Source: Pseudomonadota bacterium (GTDB taxonomy: Bacteria > Pseudomonadota > Gammaproteobacteria > Burkholderiales > Burkholderiaceae_C). From it: DNA of 42,703 nt. Below the pieces are notes generated by a model that ran no database searches, was not told where the DNA came from, and saw only the letters and a list, made by a program, of their open reading frames with translations. Position numbers and translations under genes: made by a program. Every line of letters begins with the position of its first letter. The first letter of the stretch is position 1. Positions 35,666 through 42,703 of the stretch are shown here, in pieces. Location: contig JAUNHQ010000019.1 in the NCBI GenBank assembly GCA_030535425.1, forward strand, positions 1 to 42,703. Direction: 5' to 3'.

Positions 35666-37176
35666 TACCCTGCCAGCGCCTGGGCAAACTCGCGCGCGTT
35701 GAAGGTTTGCAAGTCTTGCAGCTGCTCGCCCACGCCAATGAAGTAAACCGGCACGGGTTTTTCACGGGCGATGGCGCACAGCACACCGCCCTTGGCGGTG
35801 CCGTCGAGCTTGGTGACGATCAGGCCCGTCAGGCCCACGGCCTCGTCAAACGCCTTGACCTGCGCCAGCGCGTTCTGGCCGGTGTTGCCGTCAATCACCA
35901 GCAGCACCTCGTGCGGGGCGGTGATGTCGGCCTTGGTGACGACGCGGCGGATCTTGGTCAGCTCGTCCATCAGGTGCTTTTGCGTGGGCAGGCGGCCTGC
36001 GGTGTCTACCAGCACCACGTCTTTATCGCGCGCGCGGCCAGCGGCCACGGCGTCAAAGCTCACGGCAGAGGGGTCGGCCCCTTGCTGGGTGATGATTTCC
36101 ACGCGGTTGCGGTCGGCCCACACGGCCAGTTGCTCGCGCGCGGCGGCGCGAAAGGTGTCGGCTGCGGCCAGCAGCACGCTGGCGCCCGCGTCGGCCAGGT
36201 GCTTGGTGAGCTTGCCAATGCTGGTGGTCTTGCCCGCGCCGTTGACGCCGGCCACCATGATGACGGTGGGGTGGTACAGGCCCACCACGAGCGGCTTTTC
36301 CAGCGGCGCCAGCATGTCGGCAATGGCGTCTTGCAGCAGGGCCTTGACCTGGGCGGGATCGGTGGCGCGGGCCTCTTTGACGCGGCGCTTGAGGTCGGCC
36401 AGCAGGTATTCCGTGGCGGCCACGCCCGCATCGGCCATCAGCAAGGCGGCTTCCAGGTCTTCATACAGCGCGTCGTCGATCTGCGTGCCGGTGAAAACGG
36501 TGGTGATGCTGCTGCCGGTCTTGCGCAGCCCGGTCTTGAGCCGATCCAGCCAGCCCACGCGCGCGGCCTGCACGCTGGCGCTGGGCGGGGCCAGCTCCAG
36601 CTCTTTTTCAGCCGCCTGTGCCTGCACCGCCGCAGGCAGGGCTATGGGTGCCGGGGCCGGGGCAACAGGGGTGGGCGCTGGTGCCGGTGTGGCCACGGGG
36701 GCGGCAGCGGGTGTGGCGGCAGGAGCCACAGCCGGGGGCGCGACCGGGGTCGGTGGGGGTGAAGCGGCTGGGATGGCCGGGCTGGGTGCGGCGGCAACGG
36801 ATGGGGCCGGTGCGGGGGGAACAGGCCCGGGGACTGGCACAGGGGCCGGGCTGGGCGCGGGCTCAGCCAGCGGCGGTGCGGCAGGCGTGGGGGTGATGGG
36901 GGCAGCGGGTTCGGGCAACGCCGGTGCAGGTGAAACCGGTGCGGGTGACGTCGGCTCAGGTGCGGCAGGCACGGGTGCGACGGGTGCTGGCACTGCTGGC
37001 GCTGGCGATTCGCTGCCGCCGCCCCACAGGCGGGCAAAAAAACCGCTTTTGGCAGGAGCGGTGGTGGGCGGGGGCGCGGGTGGAGCGCCCACCTGGCTAG
37101 CGGGGGCATCAGCGCCAGGTGCGGCGGGTTGACCCGGCGCGTCATCGGCTTTTTTACGGCGGAAAAGGCTGAACAT
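35665..37176 (-). CDS. ftsY: Signal recognition particle receptor FtsY
   Basis: GTPase that docks SRP-ribosome complexes at the inner membrane. The C-terminal NG domain (about 205-503) is standard: GVNGAGKTTSIGKL (about 309-322, P-loop), DTAGRLPTQKHLMDEL, and TKLDGTAKGGVL (G4 region), ending FIGVGEQLQDLQTFNAREFAQ. The N-terminal A region is a 140-residue run of Pro/Ala/Val repeats (about 45-190), where E. coli has an acidic domain. The opening MFSLFRRKKADD is basic. In the minus direction selD comes before it. The stop codon overlaps the end of repeat copy B. Confidence 0.96.
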   Translation of the reverse strand: MFSLFRRKKADDAPGQPAAPGADAPASQVGAPPAPPPTTAPAKSGFFARLWGGGSESPAPAVPAPVAPVPAAPEPTSPAPVSPAPALPEPAAPITPTPAAPPLAEPAPSPAPVPVPGPVPPAPAPSVAAAPSPAIPAASPPPTPVAPPAVAPAATPAAAPVATPAPAPTPVAPAPAPIALPAAVQAQAAEKELELAPPSASVQAARVGWLDRLKTGLRKTGSSITTVFTGTQIDDALYEDLEAALLMADAGVAATEYLLADLKRRVKEARATDPAQVKALLQDAIADMLAPLEKPLVVGLYHPTVIMVAGVNGAGKTTSIGKLTKHLADAGASVLLAAADTFRAAAREQLAVWADRNRVEIITQQGADPSAVSFDAVAAGRARDKDVVLVDTAGRLPTQKHLMDELTKIRRVVTKADITAPHEVLLVIDGNTGQNALAQVKAFDEAVGLTGLIVTKLDGTAKGGVLCAIAREKPVPVYFIGVGEQLQDLQTFNAREFAQALAG

Positions 37177-37303
37177 GAGGGGCAGAAAGAAGAGTGCGCC
37201 GATTCTAGGAGGCGGGGGGTGGCTGGGCAGTGGGCGCGCTCATTCGTGCCCGGCAGGCAGGTGGCTGGCGTGCGATGCGGGCGTGGCAGAGCGCACGGCA
37301 ATT

Positions 37304-38380
37304 TCAGTCGCTGACGTGCAGCGGCTTGTCCCCGCGCGGCAGCACCTGGCCGATCACGGCGGCATCGGCAAAGCCTTGTTGGGCGAAAGTGGCCAGCACG
37401 TCGTCCACGCTGTCGGGGGCACAGGCCACCAGCAGGCCGCCGCTGGTTTGCGGATCGGTCAGCAGGGCACGCTGGGTGTCGTCAAAGCCTGCCGGCAAGG
37501 CCACGTCGTGACCGTAAGACGCCCAGTTGCGGCCCGAGGCGCCGGTGACGATGCCTTGCGCGGCCAGCTCGCGCACGCCGGGCAGCAGGGGCACGGCGGG
37601 CCAGTTCAGCTGTACGGTCAGGCCCGCGCCGCGTGCCAGCTCCAGCGCGTGGCCGGCCAGGGCAAAGCCGGTGACGTCGGTGATGGCGTGCACGCCGTCC
37701 AGCGCGGCCAGGGCGGGGCCGGGGGTGTTCAGGCGGGTGGTGGCGTCGATCATGCGGGCGTAGCCGTCGGCGCTGAGCAGGTTTTTCTTCAGCGCGGCGG
37801 AATAAATGCCCACGCCCAGCGGCTTGCCCAGCACCAGCACGTCGCCCGCCTGGGCGCTGGCGTTGCGCTTGATGCGCGCGGGGTGGGCCAGGCCCAGGGC
37901 GACGAGGCCGTAGATGGGTTCGACCGAGTCGATGCTGTGCCCGCCGGCAATGGGGATGCCCGCAGCGCGGCACACGCTGGCGCCGCCTTCGAGGATTTGG
38001 CCGATGGTGGCCACGGGCAGCACGCTGATGGGCATGCCCACGATGGCCAGGGCCATGATGGGTGTGCCGCCCATGGCGTACACGTCGCTCAGGGCGTTGG
38101 TGGCGGCGATGCGGCCAAAGTCGTGCGGGTCATCGACGATGGGCATGAAAAAGTCGGTGGTGGCGATCAGCGCCTGCTCGCTGTTGAGCTGGTAGACGGC
38201 GGCGTCGTCCGAGGTTTCGATGCCTACCAGCAGCTCAGGCGGCAGGGGCATGGCGCCGGTGCCGCGCAGGATGTCGGTGAGCACGCCGGGGGCGATCTTG
38301 CAGCCGCAGCCGCCGCCGTGGCTCAAGGAGGTCAGGCGCGGGGCGGTGGCGGGGGTGGGCGTGGGGGCAGGTGCGGTCAT
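37304..38380 (-). CDS. selD: Selenide, water dikinase (selenophosphate synthase)
   Basis: Makes selenophosphate for selenocysteine and selenouridine tRNA. The 358-residue protein has the active-site loop SHGGGCGCKIAPGVL with catalytic Cys near 25 (Cys form, not selenocysteine) and Lys near 28. DDAAVYQL, TTDFFMPIVDDP, GGHSIDS, and TDPQTSGGLLVAC follow as expected of the AIR-synthase fold. The N-terminus has an extra Pro/Thr-rich stretch. Neither selA, selB nor mnmH is in the window, so which pathway uses the product is unknown. Confidence 0.96.
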   Translation of the reverse strand: MTAPAPTPTPATAPRLTSLSHGGGCGCKIAPGVLTDILRGTGAMPLPPELLVGIETSDDAAVYQLNSEQALIATTDFFMPIVDDPHDFGRIAATNALSDVYAMGGTPIMALAIVGMPISVLPVATIGQILEGGASVCRAAGIPIAGGHSIDSVEPIYGLVALGLAHPARIKRNASAQAGDVLVLGKPLGVGIYSAALKKNLLSADGYARMIDATTRLNTPGPALAALDGVHAITDVTGFALAGHALELARGAGLTVQLNWPAVPLLPGVRELAAQGIVTGASGRNWASYGHDVALPAGFDDTQRALLTDPQTSGGLLVACAPDSVDDVLATFAQQGFADAAVIGQVLPRGDKPLHVSD

Positions 38381-38407
38381 GGCAGAAGGGCTGTGGAATG
38401 CTTATGG

Positions 38408-38464
38408 AAAAACGGCATTCGCGCGCAATATATCTATGTTTTAAGCTATCTTATATGTAGCAAT
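38408..38464 (+). repeat. 57-bp intergenic repeat, copy C
   Basis: AAAAACGGCATTCGCGCGC, an AT-rich middle, TTTTAAGCTATCTTATATG and TAGCAAT match copies A and B. It lies between selD and the 3' end of amiC. Confidence 0.7.
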
Positions 38465-38470
38465 TGAGGC

Positions 38471-39949
38471 TTAGACGCTTCGGTTGCGTGGCCGTGGCGG
38501 GTGGGTGGAGAAGTATTTTTGGATGCCGCTGATGAGGGCGTTGGCCAGGTTGTTCTGGTAGGCGCTGGTGCGCAGGCGTTGTTCTTCTTCGGGGTTGCTG
38601 ATGAAGGCGGTTTCCACCAGCACGCTGGGGATGTCGGGGGCGCGCAGCACGGCGAAGTTGGCGCGTTCGACATGGCGCTTGTGCAGGCGGCCCACGTTGC
38701 CCATTTCGCGCAGCATGGAGCTGCCCAGCGTGAGGCTGTGGTTGATTTGGGCGGTGGTGCTCATGTCCAGCAGGGCGCGTTGCACGAGCTGGTCTTTCAC
38801 GCCGAGGTTGACGCCGCCGATGTCGTCAGAGGCGTTCTGGCTGTTGGCCAGCCAGCGCGCGGCGGTGCTGCTGGCGCCGCGCTCGGACAGGGCGTAGATG
38901 CTGGCGCCGCGCGCTTCGGGGCGGATAAAGGCGTCGGCGTGGAGGCTGATGAACAGGTCGGCCCCCACGGCGCGCGCTTTTTGCACGCGCGTGGCCAGGG
39001 GGACGAAGTAGTCGCCGTCGCGCGTGAGGAAGGCGCGCATGGGGTTGCCGCCAGCGGTGCTGTTGTTGATGCGGTCGCGCAGGCGAAAAGCGATTTGCAG
39101 CACCACGTCTTTTTCGCGCGTGCCGCCGGGGCCGATGGCGCCGGGGTCTTCGCCGCCGTGGCCAGGGTCGAGGGCGATGATGATGAGCCGGTCTGTGCGC
39201 GGCGAGGTGGCGCGGCCCGCGCCGCGCGAAGGCGCAGGGGCGGGCGCTGGGGCTGGCGGGGGGGCGCTGGCGGTGGCGGTGCCTTCGCCGCCGCGCCGGG
39301 CGATGGCGTTGGCGCGCTCGATCTGGCGGGCGATCAGCTCGCCCAGGGTGTCGGTGTGCTCGGCAGCGCTGGCGGGGGTGCTGGCCTGGGGCGGCAGGGG
39401 GCCGCTGGCGGCCAAGTCGGCGGGTGCATCGGCTGCGGTGCTGCCCAGCTCTTGCATGCGCTCGGCGATCAGGCGCTCCAGCGGGTCGGGCGGGTTGGCG
39501 GGGTACAGGTCGAACACCAGGCGGTGCTGGTAGGCGGCCACGGGGGTGAGGGTGAAGACCTGGGGGCGGATGTCGTGCTTCAAGTCCACCACCAGCCGCA
39601 CCACGCCGGGGGCGTTCTGGCCCACGCGGATGCCGGCGATGTTGGGGTCGTCCGGGCGCACCTTGGCGACCAGTTCGCGCAAGGTGGGGCTTAGGTCCAG
39701 CCCGTCGATATCCACCGCCAGACGGGGGGGCGAGCCGACCATGCGGTGCGTGGCCTTGAGGGCGGTGTCGGACTCAATGGTCACGCGCGTGTAGTCCTCG
39801 GCGGGCCACAGGCGCACGGCCACGATGCTGGCGCCGCGCGCGATGTGGTGCGCGCCCAGCAGCAGCACGAGCGAGCCGCCTTGCGCCAGCGCGCGCCGCC
39901 GGGCGGGGCTGGCCGGGGGCAGGGGGCAGGGTGGGGTGATGGGCGGCAT
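38471..39949 (-). CDS. amiC: N-acetylmuramoyl-L-alanine amidase (AmiC type)
   Basis: Cuts peptide side chains from murein to separate daughter cells. The 492-residue protein has a twin-arginine-like signal (ARRRALAQGGSLVLLLG), an AMIN domain (about 40-150) for septal targeting, an Ala/Pro-rich linker (about 175-250) and an amidase_3 catalytic domain (about 255-485). Zinc ligands are visible in DPGHGGEDPGA (His264) and SLHADAF, and the catalytic Glu in VLVETAFISNPEEE. The start at 39949 lies 9 bp after the tsaE stop, so they are an operon, the common tsaE-amiC pairing. Amidase activators are not seen nearby. Confidence 0.94.
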   Translation of the reverse strand: MPPITPPCPLPPASPARRRALAQGGSLVLLLGAHHIARGASIVAVRLWPAEDYTRVTIESDTALKATHRMVGSPPRLAVDIDGLDLSPTLRELVAKVRPDDPNIAGIRVGQNAPGVVRLVVDLKHDIRPQVFTLTPVAAYQHRLVFDLYPANPPDPLERLIAERMQELGSTAADAPADLAASGPLPPQASTPASAAEHTDTLGELIARQIERANAIARRGGEGTATASAPPPAPAPAPAPSRGAGRATSPRTDRLIIIALDPGHGGEDPGAIGPGGTREKDVVLQIAFRLRDRINNSTAGGNPMRAFLTRDGDYFVPLATRVQKARAVGADLFISLHADAFIRPEARGASIYALSERGASSTAARWLANSQNASDDIGGVNLGVKDQLVQRALLDMSTTAQINHSLTLGSSMLREMGNVGRLHKRHVERANFAVLRAPDIPSVLVETAFISNPEEEQRLRTSAYQNNLANALISGIQKYFSTHPPRPRNRSV

Positions 39950-39958
39950 TTCTTTTTG

Positions 39959-40468
39959 TCACTCCTGCTTGAGTGCGTTGAGCATTTGCGTGCCCAAGGG
40001 GGTGTGGGCGCTCAGGCGGGCTGAGCGCGCGTCGTCGGCTTGCGCTTCGATGCGCAAGCGCCAGTCGGGCACGGGCAGCCAGGCAGCGGCTTTCTCGGGC
40101 CATTCGGCCAGTTTCAGGCCGGGGGCGGCAAACAGGTCGCGAAAGCCGGCGTCTTCCCACTCGCGCGGGTCATGAAAGCGGTAGAAGTCAAAGTGCGACA
40201 CGGCCAGCCCGTCGGGTGTTTCATGCGGCTCCACCACGGCGTAGGTGGGGCTTTTGATGCGGCCTTGCACGCCCAGCGCGCGCAGCAGGTGGCGCACGAA
40301 GGTGGTCTTGCCCGCACCCAGATCGCCGTGCAGCTCCAACACGGCATTGCGCAGCCCCGGCAGGGCGGCCACGCGGCGGGCAAACCGGGCGGTGTCTTCC
40401 TCGGTGGCCCACTGCACGGCCAGCATGGCCAGGGCAGGGGCGCTTTCTACAATTTGGGCGTGATGCAT
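39959..40468 (-). CDS. tsaE: tRNA threonylcarbamoyladenosine biosynthesis ATPase TsaE
   Basis: ATPase of the TsaB-TsaD-TsaE complex that makes t6A37 in ANN-decoding tRNAs. The 169-residue protein has the P-loop GDLGAGKTTFVRHLL (about 48-62), SPTYAVVEPHE, the invariant HFDFYRFHDPREWEDAGF and LKLAEWPEKAA. The ATG at 40468 shares an ATGCAT palindrome with the start of queG on the other strand; an internal ATG (residue 15, 40426) would leave a short intergenic gap and is also plausible. It is followed by amiC. Confidence 0.94.
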   Translation of the reverse strand: MHHAQIVESAPALAMLAVQWATEEDTARFARRVAALPGLRNAVLELHGDLGAGKTTFVRHLLRALGVQGRIKSPTYAVVEPHETPDGLAVSHFDFYRFHDPREWEDAGFRDLFAAPGLKLAEWPEKAAAWLPVPDWRLRIEAQADDARSARLSAHTPLGTQMLNALKQE

Positions 40469-41557
40469 GGCGCACCTGTTGTTGATTCTGAAAAACTCTG
40501 GGCCCAGGTGCGGGCCTGGGCGGCCGCACTGGGCTTTTCGCGGGTGGGCGTGGCGGGGGTGGATTTGTCCAGCGCCGAGCCGGGTCTGACGCAATGGCTG
40601 GCCGCCGGGTTCCACGGCAGCATGGATTACATGGCCGCGCACGGCCTCAAGCGCGCCCGCCCGGCCGAGCTGGTGCCCGGCACGGTGAGTGTGATTACCG
40701 CGCGCATGGACTACCTGCCGCGCGCCACGCCTGATGACTGGCAGGCCGTGGAATGGGCGCGGCTGGCCCGTCCGCAGCAAGGCGTGGTGTCGATCTACGC
40801 CAGGGGGCGCGACTACCACAAGGTGCTGCGCGCGCGGCTGCAAAAGCTGCAACAGCGCATTGCCGACGCCATTGGCCCCTTTGGCCACCGCGTGTTCACC
40901 GACTCGGCCCCTGTGCTGGAGGCCGAGCTGGCCGCGCGCAGCGGCCAGGGCTGGCGTGGCAAGCACACGCTGGTGCTCTCGCGCGAAGGCGGCTCCATGT
41001 GCTTTCTGGGCGAGATTTACGTGGACCTGGCCCTGCCTGCCACGCCAGCCGTCAGCAGCCACTGCGGCAGTTGCACGGCGTGCATGCAGGCGTGCCCCAC
41101 GCAGGCCATCGTGGCGCCCTACCGGCTGGATGCGCGGCGCTGCATCTCCTACCTGACCATTGAGCACGACGGCCCCATTGACGAAGCCCTGCGCCCGTTG
41201 ATGGGCAACCGCGTGTACGGCTGCGACGACTGCCAGCTGGCCTGCCCCTGGAACAAATACGCCGTGCGCGCCAGCCTGCCGGATTTCGACGTGCGCGAAG
41301 GCTTTGACGGCGCGGCGCTGACAGAGCTGATGGGCTGGAGCGAAGAGACGTTTTTGCACCGCACCGAAGGCAGCCCCATTCGCCGCATTGGCCATGTGCG
41401 CTGGCTGCGCAACGTGGCCGTGGCCCTGGGCAACGCCCTGGCGGCGCTGCCCGAAGGCGACGCACGCCGCCAGCCGCTGCGCGCCGCGCTGCACGCCCGC
41501 GCGCAGCACCCCAGCGCCTTGGTGCGCGAACACGTGTGCTGGGCGCTGCGGCGCTGA
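40463..41557 (+). CDS. queG: Epoxyqueuosine reductase
   Basis: Reduces epoxyqueuosine to queuosine in tRNA, the last step of queuosine synthesis, using a cobalamin and two [4Fe-4S] clusters. The 364-residue protein has the DUF1730 cobalamin-binding N-terminal half (GFHGSMDYMAAH, YARGRDYHKVLRARLQKL). The first cluster is CGSCTACMQACPTQAI (201-211) and the second CDDCQLACPW (254-261). A C-terminal HEAT-like region (IRRIGHVRWLRNVAVALGNAL) closes it. The ATG at 40463 gives a good N-terminus. It diverges from tsaE with start codons overlapping by 6 bp. Confidence 0.96.
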   Translation: MHGAPVVDSEKLWAQVRAWAAALGFSRVGVAGVDLSSAEPGLTQWLAAGFHGSMDYMAAHGLKRARPAELVPGTVSVITARMDYLPRATPDDWQAVEWARLARPQQGVVSIYARGRDYHKVLRARLQKLQQRIADAIGPFGHRVFTDSAPVLEAELAARSGQGWRGKHTLVLSREGGSMCFLGEIYVDLALPATPAVSSHCGSCTACMQACPTQAIVAPYRLDARRCISYLTIEHDGPIDEALRPLMGNRVYGCDDCQLACPWNKYAVRASLPDFDVREGFDGAALTELMGWSEETFLHRTEGSPIRRIGHVRWLRNVAVALGNALAALPEGDARRQPLRAALHARAQHPSALVREHVCWALRR

Positions 41558-41871
41558 AGACATGGGGCGTTGCTAGTGTTTTTGAGATGAAATGACAGCG
41601 CCACCGCTTTGGTTGACGCTGTGATTTTCATAGCATTCTAACGCTGCCGTCAACGCTGTGACAGCCGATGCCAGCCTTGGCGGGCGGGGGCAGACGGCTT
41701 TGTCCGACAGCCGTGGCTTTCAAATTGCATAGCATCAAAGCGAGGGCAGACATGCCCTGCCGGCCAGGGATGCTTGTGCGGATGCCATTTGCCCCTGGTA
41801 CGTCCATGTCACGCACTTACCCAGACCGGGCCTTTGCGGGCGTGCGTCACACACCAAGAGGAGAGAAAGCG
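41558..41871. other. 314-bp repeat-rich intergenic region
   Basis: Lies between queG and the histone-like gene. It holds an imperfect hairpin (41587-41600 with 41617-41631, ATGAAATGACAGCG/CGCTGTGATTTTCAT), TAGC-containing motifs near 41632 and 41731 (CATAGCATTCTAACGCTG and CATAGCATCAAAGCG) resembling the ends of other short repeats, and near 41812-41851 an inverted pair GTCACGCAC/GTGCGTCAC. A good ribosome binding site (AAGAGGAGAG) ends the region. Confidence 0.5.
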
Positions 41872-42564
41872 ATGAGCTACACACTGCGACAAGTCCAACC
41901 CTTGCTGACCAAGCCCGAACTGGAGCTGTTTACCGCCAGCCGCGCCACTGCCGTCAAGGAGCTGACCGCGCGCCAGCTGAGCAGCAAGATCACCCGCGCC
42001 CGCGCCTTGCGCGACAAGTACCGCGACGTTTACCGCCGCCAGACCGTGGCCACCCGCAGCGCCCCGGCGGCGCAGCGCGCGCCCAAGGGCGGGGAAAACG
42101 CCCGCACGGAAACCAAGGCCGCCATCATGGCCGAGGTGCTCGCTCGCTTTGAGGCGCAAAGCGCCAAGCTCCAGGCCAAGCAGGCGGGGGCTGCTGGCCG
42201 CAAACCCACGGCCGTTTCCCCAAAAGCCGTGACGGCTTCCAAAACCCCCGCCGCCAAGCGGCCTGCACGCCAGGCTATTACAGATGCGGCCCAGCCCGCT
42301 GCCACACTGGCCAAGGCGGTGCGCAAGGCCGTGGCCAAGAAGACCGATGCCCGCAGCGCGCCCGCTGCCGTGCCCCGCGCACGCCGCGCCAGCACGCGGG
42401 TGGGCGGCACGGCCAGTGACAACGCCCAGGGCACCGTGCCGACCAACATGCCCGCTGCGGCCCAGCGCCTGAACCCGCTGAAGGCCGAGCCGGTGAACAA
42501 GAAAATCCATGCGTCTGCCCGCAGCCGGGGCCAGGCCGCCCAGGCCAGGCGCGATGCACGTTGA
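41872..42564 (+). CDS. Histone-H1-like Lys/Ala/Pro-rich protein with conserved-looking head
   Basis: A basic protein of 230 residues. The first 60 residues (MSYTLRQVQPLLTKPELELF to KITRARALRDKYRDVYRRQ) look like a small helical domain of unknown function. The remainder is a low-complexity Lys/Ala/Pro/Arg tail (AAGRKPTAVSPKAVTASKT, ATLAKAVRKAVAKKTDARS) like the C-termini of eukaryotic H1 and bacterial AlgP/HctB-type proteins. It probably binds DNA or RNA through the tail. AAGAGGAGAG precedes the ATG, and an intrinsic terminator follows, so it is expressed on its own. I do not recognise a family with confidence. Confidence 0.75.
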   Translation: MSYTLRQVQPLLTKPELELFTASRATAVKELTARQLSSKITRARALRDKYRDVYRRQTVATRSAPAAQRAPKGGENARTETKAAIMAEVLARFEAQSAKLQAKQAGAAGRKPTAVSPKAVTASKTPAAKRPARQAITDAAQPAATLAKAVRKAVAKKTDARSAPAAVPRARRASTRVGGTASDNAQGTVPTNMPAAAQRLNPLKAEPVNKKIHASARSRGQAAQARRDAR

Positions 42565-42601
42565 CGGGCTGGCGGCTGCTTGGCGCGTGCCGTGTGATGG
42601 C

Positions 42602-42647
42602 AGCCCGCGTTTTCGCCCGCTGATGGCGGTGGACGCGGGCTTTTTTT
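42602..42647 (+). terminator. Rho-independent terminator after histone-like gene
   Basis: AGCCCGCGT (42602-42610) pairs with ACGCGGGCT (42633-42641) over a 22-base loop that may fold further (CCCGC/GCGG). TTTTTTT (42641-42647) follows. The terminal repeat begins two bases later. Confidence 0.85.
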
Positions 42648-42648
42648 G

Positions 42649-42697
42649 GGTTCTTCGCGGAAGTCCGGGGTTTGGCAAAAAGAAAAGCGGTGCTGAC
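42649..42697. repeat. Right copy of 49-bp terminal inverted repeat
   Basis: Exact reverse complement of bases 1-49. Here it follows the T-tract of a terminator; the left copy also abuts a T/A run (50-55). From 42649 to the window end is 55 bases, and the last six (42698-42703) have no counterpart before base 1 because the window starts there. Confidence 0.85.
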
Positions 42698-42703
42698 TCA
42701 GCC

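Overview
The window is high-GC chromosomal DNA that looks like a member of the family Comamonadaceae (Burkholderiales, Betaproteobacteria). This rests on the argH - sensor kinase - AlgR-type regulator - hemC - hemD - hemX - hemY order, the protein flavour of clpA/clpS, icd, ftsY, selD and queG, and short dispersed repeats of types I associate with Acidovorax-like genomes. No phage, plasmid, transposase, rRNA or CRISPR was found. The same 49-bp sequence occurs at both ends in opposite orientation, so the window is probably a whole contig that stopped at a repeat.

Layout. 0-9.7 kb: an XRE-cupin regulator divergent from a lactate-permease-family transporter, a secreted nuclease-like protein, def, tRNA-Gly(CCC), hpnE, cysE, a LysR regulator divergent from a sugar-epimerase-like protein, and an AraC/glyoxalase-like pair. 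9.8-16.5 kb: clpS/clpA, a cold-shock protein, icd, a DUF192 protein and two tandem CHRD-domain lipoproteins. 16.7-21.4 kb: an orphan HlyD-type adaptor, the EamA exporter, a DUF2238 membrane protein, a LysE-family exporter and hpnD. 21.4-25.6 kb: a tandem glycine riboswitch, gcvT, a large TPR / O-GlcNAc-transferase-like gene, gcvH and a terminator; gcvP is absent. 25.6-34.5 kb: argH facing away from a LytS/AlgZ-type kinase and LytTR regulator, then hemC-hemD-hemX-hemY-xerD in tight order. 34.9-42.6 kb: an ArsR regulator divergent from a small DUF2892 protein, ftsY, selD, amiC-tsaE, queG starting head-to-head with tsaE, and a histone-H1-like Lys/Ala/Pro-rich protein.

Most genes are housekeeping: N-end-rule proteolysis (ClpS/ClpA), heme synthesis, the glycine cleavage system under glycine control, presqualene/squalene synthesis (HpnD and HpnE, coded 15 kb apart), selenophosphate and queuosine/t6A tRNA modification, protein targeting and cell-wall splitting. 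The less ordinary content is the small repeats. At least three families occur between genes, and repeat-like segments also appear to be inserted in frame in gcvT, hemD and the linker of the LytTR regulator. Other points of note are the glycosyltransferase splitting gcvT from gcvH, a terminator-like hairpin in the icd leader, and the ATGCAT hexamer that gives both tsaE and queG their start codons.
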